DNA of 64,000 nt, taken from Paenacidovorax caeni. Its GTDB lineage: Bacteria; Pseudomonadota; Gammaproteobacteria; Burkholderiales; Burkholderiaceae_C. Where the stretch lies: positions 62,001 through 126,000 of the forward strand of contig NZ_CYIG01000007.1 in assembly GCF_001298675.1 (NCBI RefSeq), in the 5' to 3' direction. Under the pieces are notes generated by a model, which made no database searches, was not told where the DNA came from, and saw nothing but the letters and a program-made list of their open reading frames with translations. The position numbers and the translations under genes are program-made. This document shows, in pieces, positions 15,758 through 24,315 of this stretch (position 1 is its first letter; each line of letters starts with the position of its first letter).

Positions 15758-16761
15758 TAGAGCTTGCGCACCCGGTAGTACTTGCTGATCGCGGCGCCGT
15801 TCTTGGTGTCGTCCTTGAGCACCGCGCCCGATACGGGCAGGCTCGCAAAGCCCTTGTCGGCCAGCAGGCCGATGCTCGATGCCACCCCTTGGGATGCACG
15901 CCAGACCTCCACGATGCTGGGCTTGCCATCGTCCGCTTCGTTCAAGCCCTCGAAGATCAGCTCCAGTTCCTTGGCCTTGGTGGTCAGCGCTTCGATCACG
16001 GCATAGCTGGCGTACTCGTAATCGACGGTGACATCCTCATCGTCGGCCAGGCCCGCAGCATCCGGGAACACGAACACCCCGGCAGCACGCGCCTCCCAGT
16101 TGCCCGCCGCAGGCACGGCGGCGCCCACTGTGGGGTACTCGTAGCTGATCCAAAAGCCCTTGCCGTTTGTCACACCAGGGGCAGTGGCATCCACATGCAC
16201 CCCGGCGGCGTCCACCGTGTAGTTTCCTGCGGATGTCAGCGGCGTGGCCGTGGCCACGCTGTCGCCCGCACGGATCACCACGTTGGTGGCCCCGGGGTGG
16301 TCCAGTGCAATTGTGTCCCCCTTACTCACGTTGAGGTGCTCCTCGTCCGTCACCGTGGCCGTGCCAGCGGCATTGCCCTTGCGCACCACCACGTTCTTGG
16401 GGGCAATGTGCGCCGTGCGCAAGATGCCGCCGCGTGTCACCTTGTGGGCTTCGCCCGCCACGGCGCCGCCTTCCACGCCGGTCACCGTGCCCAGCGAGGC
16501 ACGAGCCAGGTTGGTCACGTTGAGGTCGGCCAGCTTCATCTTGATCTCGACATCGGTCACGCGGCGCAGCTCGGCATGCACGCCGCCGCCAAGCTGCGTC
16601 ATGTCGGGCTGGGTCTGCACTTCTTCCTTGTGCGACAGCTCCAGCTCCAGCACGTTGCCGATGGGCATGGGCGCGGTGGTGGCGCCGCGTTCGCGGGCGT
16701 ACACATGGCCCACCAGGGCGGCGGGCGCGAAGGTGCGTTTGATGACTGCTTCAGAAGACAT
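15757..16761 (-). CDS. major tail tube protein
   Basis: 334 residues, acidic and beta-rich, with no sheath gene beside it. The N-terminal part (IGNVLELELSHKEEVQTQPD, then RRVTDVEIKMKLADLNVTNL) and C-terminal part (YAVIEALTTKAKELELIFEG) match tail-tube subunits. The middle contains an inserted Ig-like stretch (GDTIALDHPGATNVVIRAGD ... VTVDYEYASY). Its place before the tape measure is the expected tail-tube position. Confidence 0.82.
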   Translation of the reverse strand: MSSEAVIKRTFAPAALVGHVYARERGATTAPMPIGNVLELELSHKEEVQTQPDMTQLGGGVHAELRRVTDVEIKMKLADLNVTNLARASLGTVTGVEGGAVAGEAHKVTRGGILRTAHIAPKNVVVRKGNAAGTATVTDEEHLNVSKGDTIALDHPGATNVVIRAGDSVATATPLTSAGNYTVDAAGVHVDATAPGVTNGKGFWISYEYPTVGAAVPAAGNWEARAAGVFVFPDAAGLADDEDVTVDYEYASYAVIEALTTKAKELELIFEGLNEADDGKPSIVEVWRASQGVASSIGLLADKGFASLPVSGAVLKDDTKNGAAISKYYRVRKL

Positions 16762-16764
16762 GGT

Positions 16765-16956
16765 TCATTCCTTTGTCTTGGGGTTGGATACAACACCCAC
16801 GGCGCGCAGCCAGCGGGCGGTTTCGGGGTGCACTTCGATCTCTGTGCCAGGCGCACGCAAGACGCCCTGGTGCTCATGCTCACGCGCCAGGCACACCCGC
16901 TCCAGGGTCTGTGGCGCAGGCGGCTTCTTGCGTGGTTGGGCGGGTTTTGTGGTCAC
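16765..16956 (-). CDS. small phage protein, unknown
   Basis: 63 residues, Pro/Lys-rich start (TTKPAQPRKKPPAPQT) then EIEVHPETARWLRAVGV. I assign a GTG start at 16956 because GGAGG lies 7 bases upstream and the codon overlaps the preceding stop (GTGA). The longer in-frame alternative would overlap the neighbour more. Confidence 0.6.
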   Translation of the reverse strand: MTTKPAQPRKKPPAPQTLERVCLAREHEHQGVLRAPGTEIEVHPETARWLRAVGVVSNPKTKE

Positions 16957-17468
16957 GGCTTCCTCCATTCGGCCCAGTTGCGGGTTTTGAGCTGCAGCAC
17001 GGCGCTGTGGCACAACGCACCTGCAAACCACACCGGCCCAGAACTTGCCACCTGCAGGCCGCGTTCCTCGGCCGTGCTGGCCCCCAGCAGCCCGGGCAGG
17101 CCCAGGTTTCCTGCCAAGCGCGCGGCATCGCGCATGCGCTCGACCAGGTCGTCAAAGATCAGCTCGCTGTCCACCGCACCGTTAAACGAGAGATAGCCAC
17201 GCATCTGCCAGGTGTGCTCGTTCAGGATGCGGCCATCGGCGTTCAGCTCCGAGGTGGCAGCGCGGCGCAAGTACCAGCCCCGGATGTGCGCATCGGCCCC
17301 AAACCCATCCGTGGCGGGGTCGGTGTGACGGTACTGGTAGGCCGCTTTAAACCCCCGGTCGTCGGACGCATAGCGCTCGCACGGGTGCACCTGACCCACA
17401 GCAGGCACGGCGCGCAACAGCGCGAGCAGGGCTTCACGGGTGGCGGCCAGGGTGTTAGGCATCGTCAT
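16953..17468 (-). CDS. tail terminator-like protein
   Basis: 171 residues. It lies between a gp10-like connector gene and the tail tube gene, the usual place of the tail terminator or head-tail joining protein. AATREALLALLRAVPAVGQV at the N-terminus and the central YLSFNGAVDSELIFDDLVER segment fit a small alpha/beta terminator fold. The start overlaps the previous stop by ATGA. Confidence 0.7.
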   Translation of the reverse strand: MTMPNTLAATREALLALLRAVPAVGQVHPCERYASDDRGFKAAYQYRHTDPATDGFGADAHIRGWYLRRAATSELNADGRILNEHTWQMRGYLSFNGAVDSELIFDDLVERMRDAARLAGNLGLPGLLGASTAEERGLQVASSGPVWFAGALCHSAVLQLKTRNWAEWRKP

Positions 17469-17971
17469 GTGCCACCTCCCGCCAGGTACGCGGCCACCTT
17501 GGCCGCACCTTGCTCGAACATAGCGAGAATTTGCCCCTCGATGGCTGATGCTGCGCGCGCCATGGGGTACTGCGCTGGCGTGCCTTCGCGGGCAATCTTG
17601 CGCGCCACCAGGAACGCTACGCTCTTGACTTCCTTAGGCTCGCGGATGCCCAGCACGGCCTTGACCCAGGGCTCCAGTGCCTGGGCAGGCGGCATGTGCG
17701 GCCTGGTGCCCAGCTCAACAAACAACGCACTGGGCTGGCTGCTGCCCACCACGCCCAGCACCCCTGCGGGGGTGCTGGCAACGTCGCTCGTGATGCTGGC
17801 GGCGGTAATGTCAGAAGCCCCACGCGGCAGGCGCTCCTGCCACTCGCGTTGAAGGAGCAAGGTGGCTTCGGTCATGGCCACGCGCAGCACCTGGTCGGTG
17901 TAGGCGGGCGCATCGCGCAGCCCCTGGCCATAAGCGCGCAGGTCACCCAGGCTGATGGACAGCTCCATCAC
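17465..17971 (-). CDS. HK97 gp10-like tail completion/connector protein
   Basis: 168 residues. It shows the characteristic FVELGTRPHMPP segment (about residue 84) preceded by a strand-turn region (GVLGVVGSSQPSA) and a helical N-terminus (VLRVAMTEATLLLQREWQER). HK97-gp10-like and virion-morphogenesis proteins join head and tail. Two adjacent ATG codons (17971 and 17968) overlap the upstream stop. Confidence 0.82.
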   Translation of the reverse strand: MMELSISLGDLRAYGQGLRDAPAYTDQVLRVAMTEATLLLQREWQERLPRGASDITAASITSDVASTPAGVLGVVGSSQPSALFVELGTRPHMPPAQALEPWVKAVLGIREPKEVKSVAFLVARKIAREGTPAQYPMARAASAIEGQILAMFEQGAAKVAAYLAGGGT

Positions 17972-18411
17972 ACACCCCTTCGCACCAGGCCGTGGCGCGG
18001 GTTGCGCCGGGGCCAGCTCACCACGCCCGCAGCCGCCGCCAGGCCGGTGCCCGCCGCCGCGCTGAAGGGGTCTGCCTGGCCCGTCCCCTGGTAGTAGGCC
18101 GCGCGGTATTCCTTGGCGCGCAGCGCGTAGGCACGGGCGCGGCTTTCAACACGGGCCGCATCCACGGCCAGGGTGGAGTCCCGGTCGCTGCTGTAGCGCG
18201 TGGCGAGCTGCTGGCACAGCAGGTAGGCCGCGTACTGCGCCACCGGCAGGCGATGCGCCTGCGGCACGTCCGCGCCGGGCAGCGGCGACAGGTCTGCGTC
18301 GTAGCGCACCAGCGCCTCGGCGATGGCGCGGTCGCGCACGTCGGGAGCAACGGCATCATCCTGGTCGGACACCAGGTCGTTCAATAGCTGCTGGATGTCG
18401 GCGAGCGCCAT
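17968..18411 (-). CDS. head-tail adaptor-like protein
   Basis: 147 residues, helical: an N-terminal LADIQQLLNDLVSDQDDAV segment, YAAYLLCQQLATRYSSDRDS, then SRARAYALRAKEYRAAYYQG. It is the first gene after the capsid gene, where gp6- or gp36-type connector proteins sit in Mu-like and HK97-like phages. Assignment is by position and helical character. Confidence 0.68.
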   Translation of the reverse strand: MALADIQQLLNDLVSDQDDAVAPDVRDRAIAEALVRYDADLSPLPGADVPQAHRLPVAQYAAYLLCQQLATRYSSDRDSTLAVDAARVESRARAYALRAKEYRAAYYQGTGQADPFSAAAGTGLAAAAGVVSWPRRNPRHGLVRRGV

Positions 18412-18550
18412 GTTGTCGGGTGTTTAAAAGTGGATCGACTGGGTTGGTGAAGGCTCCAGGTGCGGGGCCTTTACGAACCCACCCCTTGCGGGGAGGGCCG
18501 GGCAGTTGGGGATGCCAGCCACTTCACTAGCCCTACTCGGGCTTTGGAGT

Positions 18551-20917
18551 TCAGGCCACCACGGCCTTGGTGAATGCGCGGTAGTCGGTGACCGCGCCGC
18601 CGTAGATGTGGCGGATCTTGTAGGTCAGCTTGTCTGCCGCGAACATGGAGCCCACGTTGGGCGTGTCCTGTACGAACAGCTCCGGCTCTTCGCGGCCATC
18701 CAGGAAGCCCATCTCGATGCCGGGGATGTCGGCTGGGTCGGCGGCGGTGCACCAGTCGTTGGCGTCCGTCCAGTACCAGACCGGGATGATGTTCATCGTC
18801 AGCGACTGGATGAACGTCTTCTCGTTGTTGGTGGACAGCTTGAACAGATCGACGGCGGTCTCCTGCAGCTCGACCGGCACGACCAGGCGCGTGGGCGTAA
18901 TGCCGATGCGGTCGTTGCTGCTCAGCTCGGTCTGTTTGAGCATCGCCAGGCGGTGTGCTGCCAAGGCAGCCTTGTCCAGCGCGGCGGTGAACAGGTTGGC
19001 GTGGTCAACGTGGAACAGCGCCTTACCGTCGTAGATGGCCGCATTGCTGCGCAGGAAATCGAAGACGAACTTGGCAAGCGTGCGCTTCGCCGCACGCGAG
19101 AGCTTCGTGGGAACGCGGCGGATCACGCCCACGTCGTCGTTCTTGATCATCTCCAGCGTCACGTCTTCGGTGCCACCGCGCTTGTCAGCCTTGTAGGTGG
19201 CTTCTTCATCACCGGGGCTGGTCAAAGGCTGGTAGTTCGCCGCCTCGGCCACTACGGGCAGGTCGCCGTAGCCGCCCCAGCGCGTGCGGTGCTGCATGCG
19301 GAAGTCGTTCACCGGCACCACGCTGACGAGCTGGCGCCAGCCGTCGAAGTCCACCGCAGCACGGTACTCGGCCAGCATGCGGCGCGACACGGCATCGCCC
19401 AGTACTTCGCCCAGGGAGGCGCTGCCCAGCGACTCGACCATGCGTGACTGGTCGCATTCGCGCAGGCGGCCGGTGACAAGGCGGTCGCCCGTCATCTCGA
19501 CGTAGCACTCCTTGAAGGACTGCACGCGGCCGTGATCCTTGTGGGCGGGGTCCCAGAAGGCGTCCAGCATGTCGCGCATGGTCAGGCTGCGGTCGCCCAC
19601 GGTGATGGCGCCATTGCCGAACATGGGCACGCGCACTGCGCCGCTCTCGGTCAGGCGGGCGACGTAGCCACCCTCGGCCGTGATCAGCTCGCCCACGGCG
19701 GCTTCAGTGAGGCGCTCGGCCGTGGCCGTGGCGATCTGCGCCTGCAGGCGCTCCTTGGATGCCTGGGGCAGCTTGGCCGCACCGATGCGCTCGCGGGCTG
19801 CGGCGCGCAGCTCGAACACGGCCAGGTCGGCGCGCGTTAGGGGGGCGTTGTCGCCCTGGGCCTCTGCCACGCGCTGGGTGCCGGGCTCGGGCACCAGTGG
19901 GCCGCACACGGCCTCGTGCAGGTTGACCACTTCGTCGTCGGTGATCGTGTCCACGTTGATCGTGGCGTGCTTCGCCGGGTCTTTGGCCTTGATGGCCTCC
20001 AGCATGCGTTGCTTCCAGAGAGGCATTTCGCTTCCTTCGTTGGTAGTGGTGGGATCGGCGGCGGCTTCGGTGAGACGATCCAGGCCGCCGCCAGCGCCCG
20101 GCTCGACGATCAGGTCAACGGAGACCACCTTGGTGAACTTCACCGCCTCGGTGAGGCGTTCCTTGCCCACCTGGCGTGGCTTCGTGCGCGCGAAGGCATC
20201 GATGGACAGGCCCAGCAGGCTTTGCATACCGCGCTTGACGGCCTCAACCATCTTGGTGACGGCCGCATCGGTAGGGTCGATAGCCCGGAAGGTGCCCACG
20301 AGTGCACCCGTGTCAGTGGCCTTGCCCTCGACAAAGCGCACGCCGTAGATGCCACCGATCAGGTTGCGTACGTCCTTACCTTTGCCCGCGATGTGGTCTG
20401 CATCGCTCTTGGCAAACACACGCACGCCCTCGAACTGGGGCACCGCCTCACGCAGCGTGGCGTCGGGGTAGTAGTTGCGGTTGCCGCTGCGGCCCGCCTT
20501 GACGATAGTGACCTCGATGGACCCATCGGCCGCCTCGCGGAACACCACCGAACCATCGGCCGCTACGGCTTCGCGCACGGCCGTAGCCACTGCATTGGAC
20601 GCACCAGCAGGGAGGACTGGGGGCGCAGCAGCGCCCACGGGCGCATAGTCCGCCACCACCTCGGCCGCGTCGCCCAGCGCCACGGTGTTGTCGGCGGCCA
20701 CGGTGTAGGCGTAGCTGTACAGGCGCCCCTTGAACGCCACGACCACACGGTCGGGCCAGATGCCGCGCACGTCCACGTAGTAGTCGCCATTGGCCGACAG
20801 GCGCAGCTTGTCGCGCACGGCCTGGCGCACCAGGTCGATGAGCTGGCCGTACTCGGTGGTCACAGCCTCGGTCAGACGCGCGTAGCCAGTGCCAGCAGGA
20901 ATGAGCTTGATCGGCAT
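18551..20917 (-). CDS. prohead protease-major capsid protein fusion
   Basis: 788 residues. Residues 150-245 resemble a U35/S78-type prohead protease: VFAKSDADHIAG (candidate His175), LIGGIYGVRFVEGKATDTGA, then LLGLSIDAFA (candidate Ser238). About 290-430 is an acidic helical stretch that could act as scaffold. About 430-788 is a Mu gpT-like major capsid protein (RSLTMRDMLDAFWDP, RTRWGGYGDLPVVAEAANYQ, IGITPTRLVVPVELQETAVD). The motif RLTEA/S recurs at 14, 254, 281, 402 and 421, matching the (L/I)xE-A/G cleavage rule known from T4 prohead protease. The chain probably cuts itself to free mature capsid. Confidence 0.85.
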   Translation of the reverse strand: MPIKLIPAGTGYARLTEAVTTEYGQLIDLVRQAVRDKLRLSANGDYYVDVRGIWPDRVVVAFKGRLYSYAYTVAADNTVALGDAAEVVADYAPVGAAAPPVLPAGASNAVATAVREAVAADGSVVFREAADGSIEVTIVKAGRSGNRNYYPDATLREAVPQFEGVRVFAKSDADHIAGKGKDVRNLIGGIYGVRFVEGKATDTGALVGTFRAIDPTDAAVTKMVEAVKRGMQSLLGLSIDAFARTKPRQVGKERLTEAVKFTKVVSVDLIVEPGAGGGLDRLTEAAADPTTTNEGSEMPLWKQRMLEAIKAKDPAKHATINVDTITDDEVVNLHEAVCGPLVPEPGTQRVAEAQGDNAPLTRADLAVFELRAAARERIGAAKLPQASKERLQAQIATATAERLTEAAVGELITAEGGYVARLTESGAVRVPMFGNGAITVGDRSLTMRDMLDAFWDPAHKDHGRVQSFKECYVEMTGDRLVTGRLRECDQSRMVESLGSASLGEVLGDAVSRRMLAEYRAAVDFDGWRQLVSVVPVNDFRMQHRTRWGGYGDLPVVAEAANYQPLTSPGDEEATYKADKRGGTEDVTLEMIKNDDVGVIRRVPTKLSRAAKRTLAKFVFDFLRSNAAIYDGKALFHVDHANLFTAALDKAALAAHRLAMLKQTELSSNDRIGITPTRLVVPVELQETAVDLFKLSTNNEKTFIQSLTMNIIPVWYWTDANDWCTAADPADIPGIEMGFLDGREEPELFVQDTPNVGSMFAADKLTYKIRHIYGGAVTDYRAFTKAVVA

Positions 20918-20923
20918 AGCCGC

Positions 20924-21181
20924 TTACTCGTCCTGGCTGGTGAACTTCTGGCCGTCGCGCGTCACGACGACGACGTGCGTGCCGTAGTCACGCACGGCGA
21001 GAACTTCATCGGCCTTGATGGGGATGCGCTTTTCGCGGGGCGCCTTGGCGGGCTTGCCGTCCTCGCCCTTTACGTCCGCGAACTCGACCACCTTGCGCTG
21101 TACGCGCTTGGCGGCCTCTGCGAAGGTCTGTTCTTGGGACTTGGCCTTGTCGGCCGCGTCCTGCTTTGTCGGGTCGGGCAT
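20924..21181 (-). CDS. small phage protein preceding the protease-capsid gene
   Basis: 85 residues: a charged helical N-terminus (AADKAKSQEQTFAEAAKRVQ) then a short beta part (EVLAVRDYGTHVVVVTRDGQ). It begins the capsid operon, 6 bases upstream of the fusion gene. Its ribosome-binding site lies inside a leader hairpin (21185-21229). Function unknown; a decoration or assembly helper is conceivable. Confidence 0.7.
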   Translation of the reverse strand: MPDPTKQDAADKAKSQEQTFAEAAKRVQRKVVEFADVKGEDGKPAKAPREKRIPIKADEVLAVRDYGTHVVVVTRDGQKFTSQDE

Positions 21182-21230
21182 GCATCACTCCATCCAGGTA
21201 TGCCGCGAGGCGGCGTTGCGATGGAGTGAC
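21179..21230 (-). promoter_or_regulatory. leader hairpin covering the ribosome-binding site of the capsid operon
   Basis: On the minus strand, arms TCACTCCATC and GATGGAGTGA (21220-21229 and 21185-21194) pair over 10 bp, enclosing a second perfect hairpin GCCGC-CTC-GCGGC (21202-21214). The GGAG of the downstream arm is the Shine-Dalgarno of the ATG at 21181. Folding would hide it, so translation may be regulated. Confidence 0.55.
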
Positions 21231-21256
21231 TGTGCCGAGGGGGGCACAAATAACTA

Positions 21257-21310
21257 AGGCCGACATGGGTCGGCCTCGGGCGATGGAAGAGGGTTTTCAG
21301 GCTACCACGC
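21257..21310. promoter_or_regulatory. late-operon junction module, copy 2
   Basis: Arms AGGCCGAC/GTCGGCCT (21257-21264, 21269-21276). Minus-strand continuation is TTAGTTATTTGTGCC. It lies upstream of the capsid operon and downstream of the MuF-like gene. The plus-side flank GGGTTTTCAGGCTACCACG resembles copy 1. Confidence 0.7.
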
Positions 21311-21382
21311 GGGCTTCGGTGGTGGCGAATTCGCCGGAATCGGGCGACACTTCCAGGCCACGCCAACCGAGGAGCTACGTAC

Positions 21383-21589
21383 ATGGATGACAAGCACGCC
21401 AACGACGACCAGCAAACCAAGGAACTGGATCAGCAGTACGCGCTTTTCAGGCTATGGCTTATCTCGCCCCAGGCGCAGGTCAATCCGCATCTCGGCCCAG
21501 AGGCCATGATCGAGGAAGCGATGTGGATGGCCTGGAAGGAAGGGTACCGCTATGGCAAGCACCAGAAGAACCCGGCGCGAACCAAGTAG
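21383..21589 (+). CDS. small plus-strand phage protein within the head region
   Basis: 68 residues: an acidic N-terminus (DDKHANDDQQTKELDQQYAL), then FRLWLISPQAQVNPHLGPEA and a Trp/Met helix (EEAMWMAWKEGYRYGKHQKN). AGGAGCTACGTAC before the ATG is a good ribosome-binding site. It is transcribed against all surrounding head genes, so it should have its own promoter and could be expressed in the lysogen. No family recognised. Confidence 0.7.
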   Translation: MDDKHANDDQQTKELDQQYALFRLWLISPQAQVNPHLGPEAMIEEAMWMAWKEGYRYGKHQKNPARTK

Positions 21590-21674
21590 CACCCCAATGC
21601 ATTTAAACCCAATTTAAATCGCCCGCCAAGCCCGCCCGGCGCACATGCCAAGGGGGTAGGCGCCTCAAGGGCGC

Positions 21675-22670
21675 CTAATGCGCCAGAGCGGCCTCTTTTT
21701 CAGTCTCCTTCTGGATCACCGCTTCGCCCTCGCGCCGCCCCCCGGCTTTCTTCGCCGCCTGGTCCAGCGCCGCCTTGCGGCCATCGAGCTTCAGCTCCAG
21801 CTCGCTGAACGGCTTGGCCCCTGGTGTCATCACCTTCCAGTGCTTCATCCAGGGCAGGCTGATGCACCCGCAGTGGATCACCTGCTCGGGCGGGGCCTTC
21901 GGGTCGTGCGGGCACTGCATCAGGTCCATGCCACCCCCTGGGTTCGGCACCTTGAAGGGCTTGCCTACCTCAACCACCCGGCCGTCCATCAGGTCGTGGT
22001 TCCACCGGCTGTGAATCTTGCCGCTGCGCCGCCACTGCTTGCACAGACCGGGCACCAGCTCTGCGGCTTGCTCCAGGCGTTCGTTGGCCGCCATGGCAAA
22101 CGCGCGGCTGACCTCGGTGTGCACGATGGCCGTGGCTCGCCGGGGCGACTCGCCCTCCAGCAGCGCCTGCACCTGCTTGATGGCCGCGAACGGCGTTTGC
22201 CCGCCGATTGTGACCAGGCCGAGCTGGCGGCCGATCTTGCGCAATGCCTCCTGCCCCACGTCTTTCAGGCGCAGCGTGCCGAACGCCTTCATTTGCTTGA
22301 GCACGCCCACGTCGAGCTGCGCCAGGCGCAGCTCAACGGCCTGGCCGATCAGGGCCAAGGGCTTGTCGATGAAGTCCTCGCCCGCGCGCCAGGCGCCATC
22401 CATGCGCAGCCCGAACAGCACCCCCGCCTTGCCGGTGGCCCCTTCCAGCACGTCCTCGATCTGGCCCAGCAGGCGCGAGAGCTGCCACTGCTGCCAGTCG
22501 CTGGGCAGGCCCGCCAGCGTGGCCAGGATCTGGGTGCGCGCATCCTTGAGGATCTGCAGCACCTCGGTCTGCCCGGCCAGCAGGTCGCGCGCACGCTCGC
22601 GCAGGCGCCGCGCCAGCTCGGCCTCGAAAGCCTTGTCGGGCTTGCCCTGGAGGTCAGTCTTCTTGGGCAT
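21675..22670 (-). CDS. Mu gpF-like head morphogenesis protein
   Basis: 331 residues. The central domain (about 165-260) has the MuF pattern: RATAIVHTEVSRAFAMAANE, then WRRSGKIHSRWNHDLMDGRV, VGKPFKVP and a Cys/His part (QCPHDPKAPPEQVIHCGCIS). MuF proteins are minor head proteins bound near the portal. It overlaps the 3' end of the portal gene by 17 bases, as usual for MuF downstream of portal. The N-terminal half is helical. Confidence 0.87.
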   Translation of the reverse strand: MPKKTDLQGKPDKAFEAELARRLRERARDLLAGQTEVLQILKDARTQILATLAGLPSDWQQWQLSRLLGQIEDVLEGATGKAGVLFGLRMDGAWRAGEDFIDKPLALIGQAVELRLAQLDVGVLKQMKAFGTLRLKDVGQEALRKIGRQLGLVTIGGQTPFAAIKQVQALLEGESPRRATAIVHTEVSRAFAMAANERLEQAAELVPGLCKQWRRSGKIHSRWNHDLMDGRVVEVGKPFKVPNPGGGMDLMQCPHDPKAPPEQVIHCGCISLPWMKHWKVMTPGAKPFSELELKLDGRKAALDQAAKKAGGRREGEAVIQKETEKEAALAH

Positions 22671-24132
22671 CGGCGGCGGGCGGGATCTGGAAGACATCCT
22701 CGGCCGCGCGCTCGGCCTTGCGCTGGGCGGCTTCCTTCCGGGCGGCGGCCAGCTCGGTCTTGGCGTCAAAGTCCTGGCCGAAGCGCTGGGCCACGTCGGC
22801 GATGATCTTGAGGGCGGTCTCTTCGGTGAGCAGCCCGGCCTCGATCATCTGGATCACGGCAGCGGTCACCGCCTGCATGGCGCTGGCGAACTTGGTGATG
22901 TCGCGGTTGAGCAACTCGGGAAAGACGGCGGTGACTTGCCATTCGTCCTTCGCCCAGTCGGGCTTTTCGCCACGGGTGCGCGCGGCACACCAGAGCACGT
23001 AGCGGCCAATCTCCTCCAGCATGCGCTTTAAAAAGCCCTGGCGCATGCTGTACATCTTGAAGGTGGGCTCGCCCATCTCGCTCGCGGCGGCGCGGTTTAC
23101 GTCGCCCCCGCCGCCGAACCAGTGCTCGGGCACCGTGGCACCTCCCAGCACGTGGTTGCGCAGCAGCCGGGCGCTCTGGCTGGTGTCGGCCGCCTGCAGG
23201 CCGGGCGTCTTGGGCTCCAGCTTGACCTGGTCGTTGTGAACGAACACGCTGTTGGGGCCGGGCGGCACGAATTCCTTCTCGTACTTCTTGACCGCGGCAT
23301 CGTCGGCGCCCGTCATTGTGACGTCCCAGACGAAGCGCCGCAGGTAGTCGATGCGATCCAGCTCGGAGAACAGGAAGTCGTCGTAGGCGTCCAGCCAGTC
23401 CATCTGCCCCAGCAGGTCGGAACGGCCCCGGCTGCCGTTCGGAAACTTGTTGAGCTGGAACAGCAGCACCTCGCCATCGCCGAAGTCCTCGGCGCGGATG
23501 CGCTGGGTGCGCTCGCTGAAAAGCTCCGCATCCTCGCCCAGCACGATCACGCGGTACTTGTACTGGCGCCCCCGGTTGTCGCGCTTTGTGACCACGCCGA
23601 TGGGCTGCTCGGGGTTGTCGGGATCGTTGACCACCGTGGCGATCTGGCGCGGGTCGAGGTAGCCCAGGCGCACGAAGCCATCGCCCTCGCGCACGTTGGC
23701 GATGTAGCACTGCTCGCCCAGCAGCCCCAGGGCGCGCACGCGCTGCTCCAGCTTCATGGGCCAGTTGTTGATGGGGTCGGACCAGAAGGCGTTGAGCAGT
23801 GCCTGGTGCTCGTCATCCACGCACTGCAGCGCCACGCCTTCGGCCAGCAGGTAGGCCAGCGGCAGCTCCACCAGGCGGTTGGCAAGCAGGTTGCTCTGCC
23901 ACAGGTACTCAGCGAGCTTCTGCATTCGGTCCTGGGCCATGGGCTCCAGGTCGCGCTCGTTCATACTCGCCAGGCCGTCGCCCGAGAGGCGGCGCCAGCC
24001 CGCATCGTCGTCGCGGTCGCCCTGGGCTGCTGCGGCCTCGCGCACGGGCTGAGGCGCGGGTGAGGGCACGGGCGCGGCATCGGCGGCCGGGGCGTAGCCC
24101 ACAGCCTGCAGCATTCTTTTAAAGACTCCCAT
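22654..24132 (-). CDS. portal protein (phage DUF1073/DUF935-like)
   Basis: 492 residues. Portal features: LQSNLLANRLVELP-type helix (here WQSNLLANRLVELPLAYLLA), GEQCYIANVREGDGFVRLGY, YKYRVIVLGEDAELF, then FPNGSRGRSDLLGQMDWLDA and the C-terminal helix TEETALKIIADVAQRFGQDF. It follows the terminase and precedes the MuF gene. The N-terminal 50 residues are Ala/Pro-rich. The portal is the dodecameric DNA gateway of the head. Confidence 0.88.
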   Translation of the reverse strand: MGVFKRMLQAVGYAPAADAAPVPSPAPQPVREAAAAQGDRDDDAGWRRLSGDGLASMNERDLEPMAQDRMQKLAEYLWQSNLLANRLVELPLAYLLAEGVALQCVDDEHQALLNAFWSDPINNWPMKLEQRVRALGLLGEQCYIANVREGDGFVRLGYLDPRQIATVVNDPDNPEQPIGVVTKRDNRGRQYKYRVIVLGEDAELFSERTQRIRAEDFGDGEVLLFQLNKFPNGSRGRSDLLGQMDWLDAYDDFLFSELDRIDYLRRFVWDVTMTGADDAAVKKYEKEFVPPGPNSVFVHNDQVKLEPKTPGLQAADTSQSARLLRNHVLGGATVPEHWFGGGGDVNRAAASEMGEPTFKMYSMRQGFLKRMLEEIGRYVLWCAARTRGEKPDWAKDEWQVTAVFPELLNRDITKFASAMQAVTAAVIQMIEAGLLTEETALKIIADVAQRFGQDFDAKTELAAARKEAAQRKAERAAEDVFQIPPAADAQED

Positions 24133-24135
24133 GGA

Positions 24136-24315
24136 TCAGCCCTCTGCGGCGTGTTCAGCGCCCACCAAGGCCAGCGCCAGGGTGCCGTGGTCGTTGTGCA
24201 AGGCCACTACTTCACGCAGCTTGGCGGCGGCCAGCAGAACGCCCTGACGGTCGGCATCAGGAAGGTCGGCAATGACGCCTTTAATTACCAAAAGGGTCAC
24301 TTTCTCATCGGTCAT
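24136..24315 (-). CDS. very small phage protein between terminase and portal
   Basis: 59 residues (VTLLVIKGVIADLPDADRQG, then VLLAAAKLREVVALHNDHGT). The ATG overlaps the terminase stop. Compact alpha/beta; no family recognised. Confidence 0.7.
   Translation of the reverse strand: MTDEKVTLLVIKGVIADLPDADRQGVLLAAAKLREVVALHNDHGTLALALVGAEHAAEG

Noticed and set aside
18529-18543. AGCCC/GGGCT hairpin after the capsid gene as a terminator
   Set aside because: Only a 5-bp stem and no T run on the minus strand; the next genes are probably co-transcribed.
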